Notes: a model not told the origin generated them from the letters alone. 64,000 nt of DNA from Portulaca oleracea (GCA_029582165.1 CM055870.1:19446832-19510831); one strand, 5' to 3'; shown: positions 1 to 11,664, counted from the stretch's first letter. Made by a program: numbers and translations.

Positions 1-14
1 CCTCTTTTCCCGGT

Positions 15-640
15 ATGGCCGACGGAGCTCGCCACGAACGAGAGAAATGGAGCCACCGGGGTAACCCTCAAATTCAAGCTATCAAGAGCCGACTCGCCAC
101 CCATGACGAACGGTTCTCCACCATTGATCGCAACCTTAATGCCATTATGGCACGATTGGACAACCTCACCCAAGAGCGTCTAGGTTCACCCCGAGATGAA
201 CGTCGGAGGCGTGCACCAAGCCTTATCCGTCCTCCTCCCAACTTTGAGTCGAGTGACGATGCTAGAGGCTCGTTTCAACGTTATCGTCGAAGGGAAACGT
301 TTGAGAAGCCCCCACGAGATGAATTTCTTGATATCGAGGCCAAACTCCAAGAATTCAATGGCTATACGGGCTCCGATGATTATCATGAATGGGTCCAAGC
401 CTTGGAGAGAATCATTGCAACTAAGGAGTATAGTGACGAACAGGCCTTCAAAATTGCGAGATCGAAACTCACTAGTCCGCATCTCTTTGGTTTGCGACCG
501 TCAGAATGCAAAGGACTATGGAGGGTCGATCGGAAATCGTTTCATGGACGAGGCTAAGGCGATTGATGGATCGGCAATTCTTGCCTAACACTTGCAAGCG
601 TGAGGTTAACCATGAACCTATTTCATCACTTGATGGGCAA
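15..640 (+). pseudogene. Degenerate Gypsy-type gag (retrotransposon)
   Basis: The reading frame from 15 to 557 has a charged, coiled-coil-like N-terminus. It is followed by the segment FNGYTGSDDYHEWVQALERI (about residues 114-133), the type of sequence that opens the plant Ty3/Gypsy Retrotrans_gag domain. The match continues through an EQAFKIARSKLTS stretch and then breaks. The expected aromatic/tryptophan block is missing, and gag-like residues (DRQFLP) reappear in another frame near 560-590. This indicates a frameshift or small deletion around 470-520. No protease, reverse transcriptase or integrase follows. The Gag protein of such elements builds the cytoplasmic particle that packages element RNA. 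The window starts inside or just upstream of this ORF, so the 5' end may be missing. Confidence 0.7.
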
Positions 641-1646
641 AGAAGAATTAAGCAAGCAAAGGTCGATCTTATGGCCAACGAGGAAGCTTCCATTTGAACC
701 TTGTGCGGCTTCCGAAGTTATTGTTGAAACTCCATGCCACGAGGAGGTTGAAAACGTCGATCTTGCCCTTCCTCTCATCATTGTTGAAGAATTCCAACAA
801 GAAGCTCCGATGAACATATCGACATCGCTTTTTGAGGAGTCAAGCAACGACGGAGTTGTCACCAACACCTATCACGGCCCAGTCATTTATGATCTCCCCT
901 ATGAGAAGAATGAGGTAACTTCAGACTCACCTATGAAGTTCATTAAGACTTGCTTGGATGTTGGATGTTGCGACATAAAGTCTTTGAGTGAGTCGTGCAT
1001 GATCTTTGGGAGATATTGGTTGTTTGATGATGTTTGTTGGCGGGATAAATTGTATGATGATTATCTGGTGTCGAAGTTTGATGATTCTCTATGCTTGAAG
1101 TGGCATGCTAGAAATCTTTGTGTTTTCTTGGTTCTAGGAGAGAAGTATAAGCTTCACAAAACCTTGGTTCTAGCTCAATCCATGAGCTCACCGTTTGTGT
1201 CGTCCATCAATGAATATTGCTTGCATGTTGGTCGTTGTGATGTGAACTATTTGAATATGCCATACATGATATTTGGGTGACATTGGTTATTCAAGGATAT
1301 GTTGTTGATTGGGAACAATGTGAAGTTCGAGATGCAATGTTTGTGGAAATGTGTGTTGAATGAAGATCATTTACTTGGCTTTGAGTGCTTGAGTCCCTTA
1401 ACCCCACATCGAATCGAAACCTGGGTAGGAAGTGAGTTGAGGAACCTCCTTCTGAGCGAAACATGGGATGAGTGTGCTCTTGGTGAGGACGAGCAATCCA
1501 TAGCTTTGTCTATACCGAGCGGCAAGCTTAGTGAGGTTGAGCGTTCCCTAACTCCTCAAAATTTTCTTTTTCCGTCCTTTGTCCTTCACCCCCAAGCCTC
1601 TTCAATAATTCCTATCTCTTCAAGCAGGGTGGAGTTTATAGTGTGA
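600..1646 (+). pseudogene. Unknown ORFs of a pol-less LTR element
   Basis: Two open stretches (600-1280 and 1299-1646) lie in the same orientation as the gag remnant and are separated by a stop and a frame change. The first is acidic, then rich in C, W and F. A motif of the form L-x-VG-x-C-D with MIFG downstream occurs twice (near 955-1010 and 1222-1276), which suggests an internal duplication. I recognise no pol domain. Position between gag and a purine tract/LTR is typical of non-autonomous or rearranged Gypsy-type elements that carry an extra ORF in place of pol. The function of such ORFs is unknown. They could also be decayed host sequence, but codon-like composition over about 1 kb argues for an element ORF. 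Confidence 0.45.
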
Positions 1647-1742
1647 TCATGATCAGTTTGGTGGAGGGTTCATGTAACGGGTGGCCGAGCCCCGGAGTGA
1701 GCCTTCATTTTAACTCCCAAGAGTTGAGGGTAACTCTTTTTC

Positions 1743-2850
1743 AAGAAGGGGAGTATGGAGCGTATCGGGCTGGGGCCCGAGCCTCGAAATCCATGGTTTC
1801 CAAGTCTAACCTCACCCCCACCAAAGAATATGAAGAAATCAACTCCAAGGTCGGGTGTGGAGTTGACCTCAAAGTGGAATCGGGACCCCGGAGTTATGAG
1901 TTGATCGGCATCGATTGTGGCATCCAGTTCAAATGGGACCCCGGACCATGAGAGTGGAGCTACGGGTCCTTATCGGGACCTAATTCAGGCCTTTAAAAGG
2001 GTTCGGAGTCATTCGGAAAGAATAAGCGGAAAAGGGTCAACGTGGGTTGTCGGAATCGACGCGCCTTCACGCTTTGGGTCATAACTCCTTCAATATAACT
2101 CCGATTGGTCTCAAATTTTGAGAGCTTAAAGTACACACCAAGAGCTTTCCATCGATATCTTACGGGCCTAAAACGGAGATTGGATGAAGAAGTTATGGGC
2201 ATTTGAAGTTGGAAGGGAAAAGCTGCCCAGAAGCAAGGCTCGCCCGAGCCATCCGTCTGGTCAAGATGGTCGCGCCCGAGACCTACATGGTAGCGCCCGC
2301 GACGTTTTCCCCTGCACCAATTTCTGCTGTTGCCAGTGAGCAAGCTCGCCCGAGCCGATCTCCTTTTCTACCGATTTTGTCTGCCAAAACGACTGTGTTT
2401 TGGGCTTTAGTCATTTTTGTATAAAAACTCGTGGTCTTCATTTTTTTGAGCAGATTTGAACCATATTGAATGCCATTTGTTTGAGAGCTCTCTAAGTCTC
2501 TCCCCCAAAAATCTTGTTTACTTTATCCAATCTTTATTTGGTGGTGTTTAAGTCATTTATTTAGTGATTAATAGTGGTTTAGCCTAATTAATCATGGTGG
2601 AATGTTAGGCCAAAGTTGTGGACTCTCCTAGCCAAGGTCATATGCAAACCCTACGGTGACCAAGCTTCATTTTCTTTGATTTTCTCTCGAAAACTCAAGC
2701 ATCTTTCTTCCCACCACGACGGTAACGCTCCATATTACCTCTTATGTGTTTTGAGGAAAAAGCCACCATTAATTTATTGTTTAATTGATTGTTTTGATTA
2801 CCTCTTATATGTCTCCCTGATTTACCCCATGCTCTACCGGCCATGAGATG
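1743..2850 (+). repeat. LTR-like 3' end of the first Gypsy-type element
   Basis: A purine tract (AAGAAGGGGAG, 1743-1753) is followed by TG at 1756, as expected for a polypurine tract and an LTR start. Part of the segment (about 2060-2250: 'gggtcataactcc', 'gagcttaaagtacacacc', 'gagctttccatcgatatctt') closely matches the solo LTR near 58775-58905, so both belong to one LTR superfamily. A TATA-like TATAAAAA lies at 2420-2427. GCTCGCCCGAGC-type dyads occur at about 2238, 2270, 2291 and 2344. The 3' boundary is not clear; it is placed near 2850 by loss of similarity. Confidence 0.5.
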
Positions 2851-3545
2851 GTTGGGTTAATATGCACGATGTGGACTAATAAGTAGGTCCAGAGAGAAGA
2901 TAAATGAGATGTGTAATTTGTACTATATATAAAACTGAATCTCAGTGGGTTAGTCGCGCTAGTTTCGGGGTAGTTCCGTGGATTATGGTCATAAAAAGCC
3001 GGCAGTTATTGATAATAAGATTAAGTTATGGAATTTTACTGGGCCTGGGAAACCTATGATTAACTGCATGCATAACATAACTGACCGAATTTGTGTTAAG
3101 TATATTTTTTATAAAAAATTTGGAGATTTGGGAAGCCACACAGCAGAAACAATGAGAATACAGAATTGAGGGAAGGAAGCAATTATATGCCTGGAACCAC
3201 TACTTTTTTAATATAAAGATAGGTATATTAAATAAAATATTTTTTAGATTAATGGTTGAGATTTAAAATAAAAAATTCAATGGTTGATAATTTTTATTTC
3301 ATAGGATTGAAGGATTGGGGGAGGGAAAGAAGGAGAGCGGGAGACCCATTGTTTCTAATTATATAGATATAGATTTCTAAATAGATAACTGATAGCTAGT
3401 TTTTTTTTTATAAAAAAAAATAAATACATTTATTGAATGAATGGTTGTGATTGAATCTAAACTATAGATCAATGGTGATTACTTCATATTGCATGAAAAT
3501 CCAACAATGAAGGAGGGATGAAATTTTAGTATAACCCATGACCTT

Positions 3546-3550
<5 letters not shown>
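2851..3550. other. Intergenic, no gene seen
   Basis: AT-rich sequence with stop codons in all frames. The part at 3200-3370 resembles stretches at 3400-3540, 4050-4170 and 4440-4580 ('gaatgaatggtcgagatt', 'gggggagggaaga'), so it probably belongs to an old dispersed repeat. No coding region or RNA gene was recognised. Confidence 0.5.
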
Positions 3551-3590
<40 letters not shown>

Positions 3591-3806
3591 AACAGATCAC
3601 ATGAGCATGAGCCTTATATATATGAGCATGTGAGCATCAAAACATTTCAGGAGGACGTCAAGTATTATTTTCATGGACATCAAATATGAATGGTCGACAT
3701 AAAGTTGGATATTTGATGTCCATGAAAATAATACTTGATGTCCACCAAAAATGTTTTGATACTCACATGCTCATATAAGGCCCATGCTCATGTACGTGAT
3801 CTATTC

Positions 3807-3867
<61 letters not shown>
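3551..3867. mobile_element. Hairpin MITE inserted in an (AT)n microsatellite
   Basis: The insert spans 3586-3809 and is almost fully self-complementary. The left arm begins TAGGGAACAGATCAC and the right arm ends GTGATCTATTCCTA. The 'aagtattattttcatggacatc' type arms meet around a short loop at about 3692-3715. It is flanked by long (AT)n runs (3551-3585 and 3811-3867). A transcript of either strand would fold into a roughly 110-bp hairpin. No ORF is present, so it is non-autonomous. Insertion at TA suggests a Tc1/mariner-like or other TA-targeting family, but the duplication cannot be defined inside an AT repeat. Confidence 0.75.
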
Positions 3868-3868
<1 letters not shown>

Positions 3869-5252
3869 CGATCGAGAGATATGGAAAGTTATTTCCATAA
3901 ATTAGGGGGGCGGTTATCCATCTTTTTTATTAAAAAAATTAAGATTTTTTATAATTGGAATTGAACATTGGCTGCTAGATTTTAGGAAAGGTTGTTATAT
4001 TGGTTGCTAGATTTTAGTTGTAAACTATAAATTTTATATTTTAAATAACTAATTTTCCGAATGAATGGTCGAGATTAAATCAATACAAAAGTTCGACGGT
4101 TATTATTGTCTAATACATGAGATTTTAGTAATTGGTGAGGGAAAATATTTGAGGCACCCCATTGCCATTTATATTTTCTTATATATATATTATTTACATT
4201 TTTATACTAAGACAACAATTTTAATTGAAATAGGAGTCTGCATAGAACAGACAATAATGTTAATGGAACTATGCTTAATTAAATAGTTTATCTGGAGATA
4301 AATTGGCATCAATTTTAATTGAAATAGGAGTCTGCATGGAAAATAAATTCTATTGTTCATTTATTTAATTATTTATTTTTTCGTTTTATTCTTTTTACTG
4401 TGTGCTTTTTATTTGGAGTATTAAAAAGATAAAAATAATAATAATTGGGTAGTTATATTTTTTTTGAACGAATGATGTAGATTTTATATTAGATAAAATC
4501 AATGGTCGATATTGTCTGATTAATGAGATTTAAGAGATGGGGGAGGGAAGAGATTTGAAGGGATCCCATTACAATTTATAATATATAAATTCATTATTCT
4601 TAATTGCTACTCACTCGATTGAAATAGGAATAAAACTGGTAGACCCAAGTGATTGACATTTGAGTTGAAACTCACTGAATGTCATTGTCAATGATATATG
4701 AAGACCAAATAGCTAGATAGTGTGTTAAGACGAAACAATTGAGGGGGGTGCATCAAATATCAACCAAAATTCATGCATGATACATCACTATAACATGGGC
4801 AACCTAACATATGTGTTCATGTATTTAAACCTACTTGTTATAATTAGGATATACATGTGTTTTCTTCTACCAATTAATCACCATACAAAACATCCTAACT
4901 CATCCTTTGTTTGAATTAGGGTTTTTAAAAATCAAGAACCATGAAACTAAACCATGAGCCAAGTTGAAAGTCCAGTGCACCAAACTAGACAACTAGATAC
5001 CAAACGGAGCAATTTTGGTTTTGGATATAGAAATTGTCGGGGAATTGGAGTACGTACAGTAGTGACATGGCTTGTGTCCATATAGTGACATGACCATTAT
5101 CTGTACGACATAATTTGTGTCTGGGCTAGCTATGCTTCTGAACTTCAGGTTCCAAACTCCCTTAAGACCTATATGGCCTCTGGGACTGTTAGTGTTGCCT
5201 ATTTCCCCCCTTGACTGATCCAATTAAGCTCCACATTCTATATTTAATAATA
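3868..5252. other. Intergenic with old repeats
   Basis: No coding region is supported. A 29-bp segment ('caattttaattgaaatagg' type) is directly repeated at about 4211-4240 and 4306-4335. The blocks at 4050-4170 and 4440-4580 are diverged copies of the repeat also seen at 3200-3540. The ORF-like stretch at 4993-5223 on the minus strand lacks recognisable domains. Confidence 0.5.
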
Positions 5253-5812
5253 GGGTCTTTGGATGCTAATATACAGAAATTTTGGGTATTGGACAATAAT
5301 GTATTGAACTTTGACATTTGCAATAATACCCTGTACTTTGGGAGGTGTTGAACAATAATGCACTCAGTACGATTTTGACAGTACCTGAGTTGATGGCAAT
5401 CCTACATAGTAAGTGGAGAAGATGAATTGGTTCAAAAATATTTAATTTGAATTTATGATATGTCAGCTAATCTACACATAAGCAAAGAGAATTAACTTTG
5501 AATAGAGTAAAAAAAACATAAAATCACATTTGTTTAAACTTGTTTATGCTGGGAGATTGTTGCTGTAGTTGTATAAAATCACCTTTGCTTGTGTAGATTA
5601 GCTCACATATCATAAATTTAGATATTATTTAAGTTATTCATCTTCTCGGTCTTCCACGTAAGATCGTCACCAAATCTGACATTGTCGAAATTATTTCGGG
5701 CGCATTATTGTCGAACACACCTCAAAGTTTAGTGCATTATTGTCCAAGGTCAAAGTTTAATGCATTATTGTCCAATACCTAAAAAATTCAATATATTAGC
5801 GTCTAAAAACTA
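5253..5812. mobile_element. Long-TIR fold-back MITE, MULE-type family A (copy 1)
   Basis: The left end (GGGTCTTTGGATGCTAATAT) is the inverted complement of the right end (ATATTAGCGTCTAAAAACTA), and the similarity continues for about 150 bp inward ('attggacaataatg', 'gttgaacaataatgcactc'). A second inverted pair in the centre (about 5440-5490 versus 5590-5620) makes this copy longer than the related one at 55739-56075. The terminal 9-bp flanks have diverged, so the duplication is not clear here. The 55739 copy has a perfect 9-bp one, which supports a Mutator-like origin. No ORF. Confidence 0.7.
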
Positions 5813-5939
5813 AATTTTATACATTTTAATCAATCAAAACCATTTTTGTGCTTATAATCTCATTTCTTTATGATTCTTCACGACAGTCAACAAACGTAAA
5901 ACTCGGGTTTCAATTGTCCAATTGTTATTGCCATGGTTT

Positions 5940-6626
5940 TGTTGGAATTCACCCATGAGTAAATGTTCCACATCGAAAAAGTAAAGATAAAGCACATGGT
6001 ATATAAGTCAAGTGGGCTACCCCTTTTAACACCAATTGGTTTTAAGATGGAACCTCACTTAACTTGTGTATTATGGGCCTTAGTTGAAGTGGACTCACCC
6101 CTTGGATCTCCCCAACAAGTGGTATCAGAGCCGATGGTTCGTTCGGTTGGATGCGTGCAAGGTGCGGGAAGATCACCGTGGACAGGAGCAAAGACCATAG
6201 CGCGTGCACGACTGGGTCTCCTGAATGCTCAGAGTGATGGCATGAGACTTAGGTGGAGTAGGGTGCGGCTCTGTGGAGTAAGGTGCGACTGAGACTCTTG
6301 AGGCAGAGTGGTGGCACGAGACTCAAGTGGAGTAGGGTGCGGCTCTGTAGAGTAAGGTGCGGCTATGATAAACCTGATGGTGACTTGAAACCTTGGTCAA
6401 AAGAGGCTTCCAATCAAGGGGGAGAGACTCATGTGTGAAGGGGGAGATTGTAGGGATTCACCCATGAGTAAATGTCTCACATTGAAAAAGTAAAGAGAAA
6501 GCACATGGTATATAAGTCAAGTGTGCTATTCCTCTTAACACCAATTGGTTTTAAGATGGAACCTCACTTAACTTGTGTATCATGGGCCTTAGTTGAAGTG
6601 GGCTCAACCCTTACATCTCCCCAACA
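5940..6626 (+). mobile_element. Complete TRIM (terminal-repeat retrotransposon in miniature)
   Basis: Two direct repeats of 178 bp (5940-6117 and 6449-6626) both start with TG and end with CCCCAACA. Three bases after the left repeat, TGGTATCAGAGCC (6120-6132) matches the standard primer binding site complementary to initiator methionine tRNA. The purine-rich GAAGGGGGAGAT (about 6437-6448) sits directly before the right repeat as polypurine tract. The flanks GGTTT and TGTTT match at four of five positions, a likely target duplication. The 330-bp interior contains a GGTGCGGCTCTGTG-type repeated segment and no gag or pol, so mobility would depend on another element. Confidence 0.9.
6120..6137 (+). 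other. Primer binding site of the TRIM (tRNA-iMet type)
   Basis: TGGTATCAGAGCC follows the left LTR after a 2-base spacer. This is the common plant LTR-retrotransposon primer site, at which the 3' end of initiator tRNA-Met anneals to start minus-strand DNA synthesis. Confidence 0.85.
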
Positions 6627-6917
6627 TGTTTATCTCTCTTAGAATTGGCTTCGTAAGGATGAGAAGAAGATGCCACATTTGGGTGGACTAGTTTTATATA
6701 GGGGTTGGAGATGCAATTGTCTTTATTTCTTATTTAGAATTATGATGGAGTGTTTTTTTTCTAAAATAGAAAAGCAAATACATAATATATGATAAATCTA
6801 TATGATAACTAGTATATGCACTCAAATTGACCGAACAGAGTACTTTTGTATTATAACTACCCAAACATGTACCTTTAAAAGAATTCTTAATTATGGTGGT
6901 AATACAGCAATTTATCA

Positions 6918-7058
6918 GGTGCTCCCGGAGCCTTTGCTCCAGATATTACAATTGTTCACCCATATGTAATAAGTTGTTCACTTTGATTATTCATTGTATA
7001 CTCTGGTTCATATGATTATTCACTCGCAAATATCTGCAGCACATGCTCCGGGTGCATA
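6918..7058. mobile_element. Small inverted-repeat MITE
   Basis: The ends GTGCTCCCGGAGCCTTTGCT and AGCACATGCTCCGGGTGCAT are imperfect inverted complements, and CAGATATT/AATATCTG continues the pairing. About 140 bp long, no ORF. The superfamily cannot be assigned from the flanks. Confidence 0.45.
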
Positions 7059-7090
7059 CTAATATATATTGTGTTAATACATGCATATTA

Positions 7091-7351
7091 CTACCTCCGT
7101 CCCATTATATTTGTCCATTTACCTAACTTGAAAAGACCAATGCATATTGGTAATTGAGGTAAAAAGTTTGTAATTTACCAAAACTACCCCTACTTTGATT
7201 GAAGATAATAGTTGTTGAAATTGTAAAAAGTGATAAATGAATTTTTAATTAGGGGTAGAAAAAGAATTACATTTGTTGGAATTGTAAATAGGACAAATAT
7301 TTTGGGACAAACAAATAAGGTAAAATGACAAATAATTTGGGATAGAGGTAG
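7091..7351. mobile_element. Stowaway-like MITE
   Basis: Starts CTACCTCCGTCCCA and ends TGGGATAGAGGTAG, which are near-perfect inverted complements, and is bordered by TA on both sides (7089-7090, 7352-7353). The CTMCCTCCGTYCC terminus and the TA target duplication are hallmarks of the Tc1/mariner-type Stowaway family. Non-coding, 261 bp. Confidence 0.85.
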
Positions 7352-7737
7352 TATTATATAATGTATTTCTTAATTTGTATTCAACAAAATTTAAAGGCCA
7401 TTAATGACTATTAATTTGTTTGCAATCCCAATACATAAAGGACCAGTACACTCAATTACTCCACGCGTTTCATATTAATTATCGTCTTTGAAAATCATGC
7501 AGTCAAATTTTAAAATTTTGCCATAAATTTTCTCAACATATCCAATGAATTCCTCTATAAAATTACTATCAATAGATTTGTAACAAAAAATATTATCATA
7601 AAAAAATATAATATTGCAATTGTTAATAATATATTAGCTAAGAAATTATCAATCAAAGAGTGACATTACAGACCTTGGTCAAACGTACTTGATTGATGAT
7701 AATACCTTATTGAAAGAAAAACACATCCATGATAAGT

Positions 7738-9530
7738 CCTTTTTTCGATAACACTGCAAAGTAATTTTTTTTAAATATCTGAAAGCCAAAAGAGGCTGAA
7801 GAGACAGCACCAGCGCTGCGAAAACCGTAGAAAAAGTACAACGAAATGACAGCAAACAACAAAGAAGCAACACTGGTAAACAGCAATACAAAAATTGCAA
7901 AATTAAAATACACTAAAATTAACAATTTCTTTCTCTTCGTCATTTCTCCTTAAAGCTGCATTTCAACAATTCCTGGATCCCAACAAATGAAGCTAGAACC
8001 ACAACCAAACTTAGCTACTCTGCACGCCATGTCCTGCAGATGAACTTGAGGACGCTCTGAAAAATTCAACTAGCAAGCTTGCATTTTTGCCCTTCCTTCT
8101 AACATGTTCTTTAGATTTAATAGTCATGCATGCAGCTTGGCTGACTAAATGCCACTTGAACTTTGGAAAATATTTCTCCTTCTTCCTTTTTCTAGCAAAA
8201 GCTTTGGAACTCTCCAAAATTGACTCCTCAAAATCAATAGAGTTAAGAGATTCAGAGTGAACTGACTGAGAGCCAGTCTACTCACTATCGATCGGCTCAC
8301 ACTCAGGGACAACTGAAGCATTACTCAGGCGACTCAAAACAACACAAATTGGGTCGGAAAAGGTGCGCTCAGAATCCATAGAAACATCCCCAAGTGGAAC
8401 CTCAGAGTGAACAATATCGGGATTAGTTTGAGAGTTTGCAAGGTTATTAGCACCAAATTCATTGGATACAACCGTCATATCATCTAGAGGCTCAATCCCC
8501 ACATTCTGTACAACTTTTGGGATCCAAACACGCTTGCTAGACGCACTCCTCAAGGAGTGACATGCCCTCTATTTTTTACTATACTTAGCCCATGAAATAG
8601 AAACAACGGAACCGTTAAACAAACTACCATTAATGGCATGAATAGCAATTGCACCCTCCTTTGTTGCTCTGGAAAAGAACGAAACCAAACCTTCTTCCAC
8701 TCCTACCTTTTTTCCCAAGAACGTAAACATCAACAACATTACCAAAATCCACAAAAAGATTTTTCAACACCAAAACATCAATTCCAAAGAGCAAATTCTC
8801 CACAAACACAGGAAAAAGCTGTCCAACCACACCAAGAGAGCCAATAAGGAAAGAATGATGAGAAGGTGAGTTTGTAGAAATTTCAGCAGGCACTAAAAAG
8901 GGAGCAGACACACCCACATCATCTAACCAGTAAAGGAACCAGGGTATTAGAGACCCTAATTAGCCCAAGAAACTCTTTAAGCATAGATAAATTTCACCGG
9001 CCCTTGCAAGGGCGGTAAAGGAAACCACATCCAGACAATCGATCACCATCAACAGAAATGGAGGAGATAACAGAAGATAACTCACATTTCAATTCAAAAC
9101 ACCTCACTTGGATTTGACTTTGGTTCACCATCAGACCCTTTAAACACACGAGAAGCACAGCTCAAAAAAAAAAAAAAATTAGCCACCATGTAAAAACACT
9201 GGATCCGGGATACCGTCGTAAAACTGAAGTCTCGACAACCCAGCAGAACCCATAACTAAGAACAAGTCCCGACCGAGCCACACAATAAACACCAAAACTG
9301 GGAGTCTCGACAACTGCAAACAACCGAAAACCCACAAGAACAGACAAACAACCATTCTTGAAGACCCCCAAAAACACAAGAGGGCCGACGGAACTCGACG
9401 GCCACCAGAACCGAAGATCAGGAGGGTAAACCAATCCCGATGACCACCGGGACCGTAGGGAAGAAAAAGGGTCAACTGAGAGAAGAAAACAAACAAGATA
9501 TGACCGAGGGTGCCGCGACATCAACACTAC
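7738..9530 (-). mobile_element. Internally deleted LINE with ORF1 but no ORF2
   Basis: Read on the minus strand, a GC-richer leader (9530 to about 8950) is followed by an RRM-bearing ORF1 (about 8917-8000). The sequence then runs into an AT-rich tail, TTGCAGTGTTATCGAAAAAAGG, of the kind that ends plant LINEs (7738-7760). Nothing resembling an endonuclease or reverse transcriptase is present. LINE copies are usually truncated at the 5' end because reverse transcription starts at the 3' end. This copy retains both ends of the element and lacks the middle, so it is an internal deletion derivative. No target duplication was identified. Confidence 0.5.
8569..8917 (-). pseudogene. LINE ORF1-like protein with an RRM domain, frameshifted
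   Basis: The minus-strand frame starting at 8917 contains an RNP2-like VFVENLLFGID and an RNP1-like RSGRRFGFVLF, spaced as in an RNA-recognition motif. The C-terminal part of the domain (AIHAINGSLFNGSVVSISWA) continues in a different frame (8569-8754), so one frameshift lies near 8660-8690. Further open stretches, 8278-8553 and 8011-8217, are serine- and lysine-rich and may be the ORF1 tail, separated by stops. RRM-containing ORF1 proteins are known from plant LINEs, where they bind element RNA. A host RNA-binding protein pseudogene is the alternative. Confidence 0.55.
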
Positions 9531-11182
9531 AAAGTAATGTTACTACAAAAATCCTGAGTACCTCTTAAAACGCAAATACTGCCCTTTGTTGTAATGAACT
9601 AGTCTATGCTAACATTGTCATTATGGAATAAAGAATTACTGTTATCAAGGTATGAATCACTCTATTATCAAAGTAAAATACTAATCTTTGCGGTAATAAT
9701 TAATGAATTACGTTAAGCTGATACTCTTATAAAGAAGGGTGATAATAGGAGTTTTGGACCAAGACACTTTTTAAATGTCTTATCTTTTCCACGTTAGTAT
9801 TTGATTTTAGTGATTTTTTATACTAATTTTTTTATGATAAATATTAAATATTAACCAATTATAAGAAGTTTTGACCATGTTCGCTACGTTAATAAGTACA
9901 TATTATACTTTAATTGAATCAACCCCATTCGTTGAAGTTATTTTAGGCGTTTTTTTCAAAATATAAAAAAATAATTGATAAAAGTATAAATTTACGCAAT
10001 TTACATGTAATATTATAGTTATAGAATTAAATCATATTATTTTATTTACACTTAATACTTAATAATATCGTTTTAACGATAGCGTATAATATACTTAAAA
10101 AGACTATTTAAAACAAGTTTAGATAGTTTGGTAGTTGGGTTTGGGCAGAAGATGAGGATACCCTAGAGATTAATAGCAGTAGAGTGAGTAGTAGCAGTGA
10201 ATATAGACAGATAGGGCAGCTGGGCATTGTTCATCTTCTTTAAGGTTAGGTCACATGATTGCCCGAACCAGGAAAAACTTTGGGGGTCCAGCTACGTCTT
10301 TCAGTCCTTCTCCCCTCTTATCTTCTCGACACGTGTCCTTATACCTCAGGTTTTTTAAGGTTTCCCTCCCTCCATCATCATTCATCACCTTTTCTCTCTT
10401 TCAACCCTCACCCTCATTTCAATCTCTGCCTTCCATCGATTTCCTTACAAGATCCAACGGCTCATATTCATCGTCCATTCATACTCTCCACATCCCATCA
10501 CCCATCCATCCATACATTTATATTTTTCAAAAAATTTTATCCATTCAAATATCCCAATTAGTCTAACCAGACAAAATGAGGTTCCAATATAATTTTTTTG
10601 CCTGGATTTTATTATTGATAAGAAATCTATATGCAATATTTTTCATATTTCTTTGGTCTAAACTCAATTTTGACTGTAATTATGTTTATTCAAATTGTTC
10701 AATTTGTTCTGACTTTAAAAAAAAAAAGTGGACAATGATCATCACTTTTTCGTCTAGATTTGTGCATTAACAATTTTACCGACTCAAATATAAGCCAAAG
10801 CCAAATTTTTAACAGGGATCCATCTATTATTTTTTAGTTATGTGTTTTGTAATTCCCAAACATAAATCTAAAAACCCTATGCAATGCTCTTTTAAATTTA
10901 TTTTGACTGAATTATTATGTTCCTAAAAGTTTCGACTAAACTATTATGTTTTCTTCACTTTTTTGTGGGAATAAGTTTAATTTATAATAAATTAAGAATA
11001 AGTTTAATTAACAAATTGGGAGTAAGTTCAAAATAAGTGATGCAAAAATAAGTTAGAAAAGGTTGTGAATAAATTTAGAAAATATTTTTAGAAAAATAAG
11101 TTCAATAAACAAAATTCACTTAGATAGGGTAAATTTTTCGAATTGGACCATAGTGCACCATGCTTCAGATATTGAGATTGTG
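9531..11182 (+). other. Region upstream of the SEP3-like gene
   Basis: No coding sequence is supported. The block at 10240-10570 is pyrimidine-rich, less AT-biased than its surroundings and contains the palindrome GACACGTGTC (10328-10337), so it may be a distal promoter or leader segment. The remainder is AT-rich with no recognisable repeats. I found no convincing CArG box by eye. Confidence 0.4.
10328..10337. promoter_or_regulatory. G-box palindrome
   Basis: GACACGTGTC is a perfect 10-bp palindrome around CACGTG, the core bound by plant bZIP and bHLH factors. It is 1.4 kb upstream of the MADS-box start codon, in a pyrimidine-rich block. Function is inferred from the motif only. Confidence 0.35.
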
Positions 11183-11520
11183 GCAAACTGAACTTTAGAA
11201 TTGTATCACAATAAACAAAATTGTGAAACTATTGGATTACAGTGCACCATCACTGATTTAGTTGAAACAAATTCGATGGATTCTCATTGGTTGGTGTACT
11301 ACGAGATGATGGTTGAAATGTGTGGACTACTGCAATTAAATATGCCACACTATGCTCTACTAATTAAACTCCAAGTCATGATATATTAGGTTTATCAGAA
11401 TCCAATTTGTCATACTTTAGTTTGACTTAATTCGGTGGCGGTGCATTGTAGTCCAATGGTTTTATAATTTGACTTATTATGATACAATTTGGTTTATTGT
11501 GATACAGTTTTAAAATTCGA
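11183..11520. mobile_element. Fold-back MITE in the proximal promoter of the SEP3-like gene
   Basis: The left arm (about 11183-11265, including TTGTATCACAATAAAC and GGATTACAGTGCACC) is the inverted complement of the right arm (about 11434-11520, including GGTGCATTGTAGTCC and GTTTATTGTGATACAG). About 165 bp lie between the arms. The right arm ends some 216 bp before the MADS-box ATG. No clear target duplication was found, so the family is uncertain. Confidence 0.6.
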
Positions 11521-11664
11521 CTTACTACAAAACCTAGATCAAATACTATCCAACTTTCCTAGATTTATTAGAAACTTATGGACATAAGAAGACTTTTCAC
11601 TAGTTTATTCTGAGCTTATTAAATCAACTAAATCTAAAAATCTAAATGAAACATACCCTTTTAG

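Noticed and set aside
5963..6292. 109-residue ORF
   Set aside because: It spans the LTR, primer site and interior of the TRIM, which is non-coding.
9162..9527. 121-residue minus-strand ORF rich in W, F and L
   Set aside because: It is in the LINE leader region, has no recognised domain, and overlapping frames are equally open because of low stop content.
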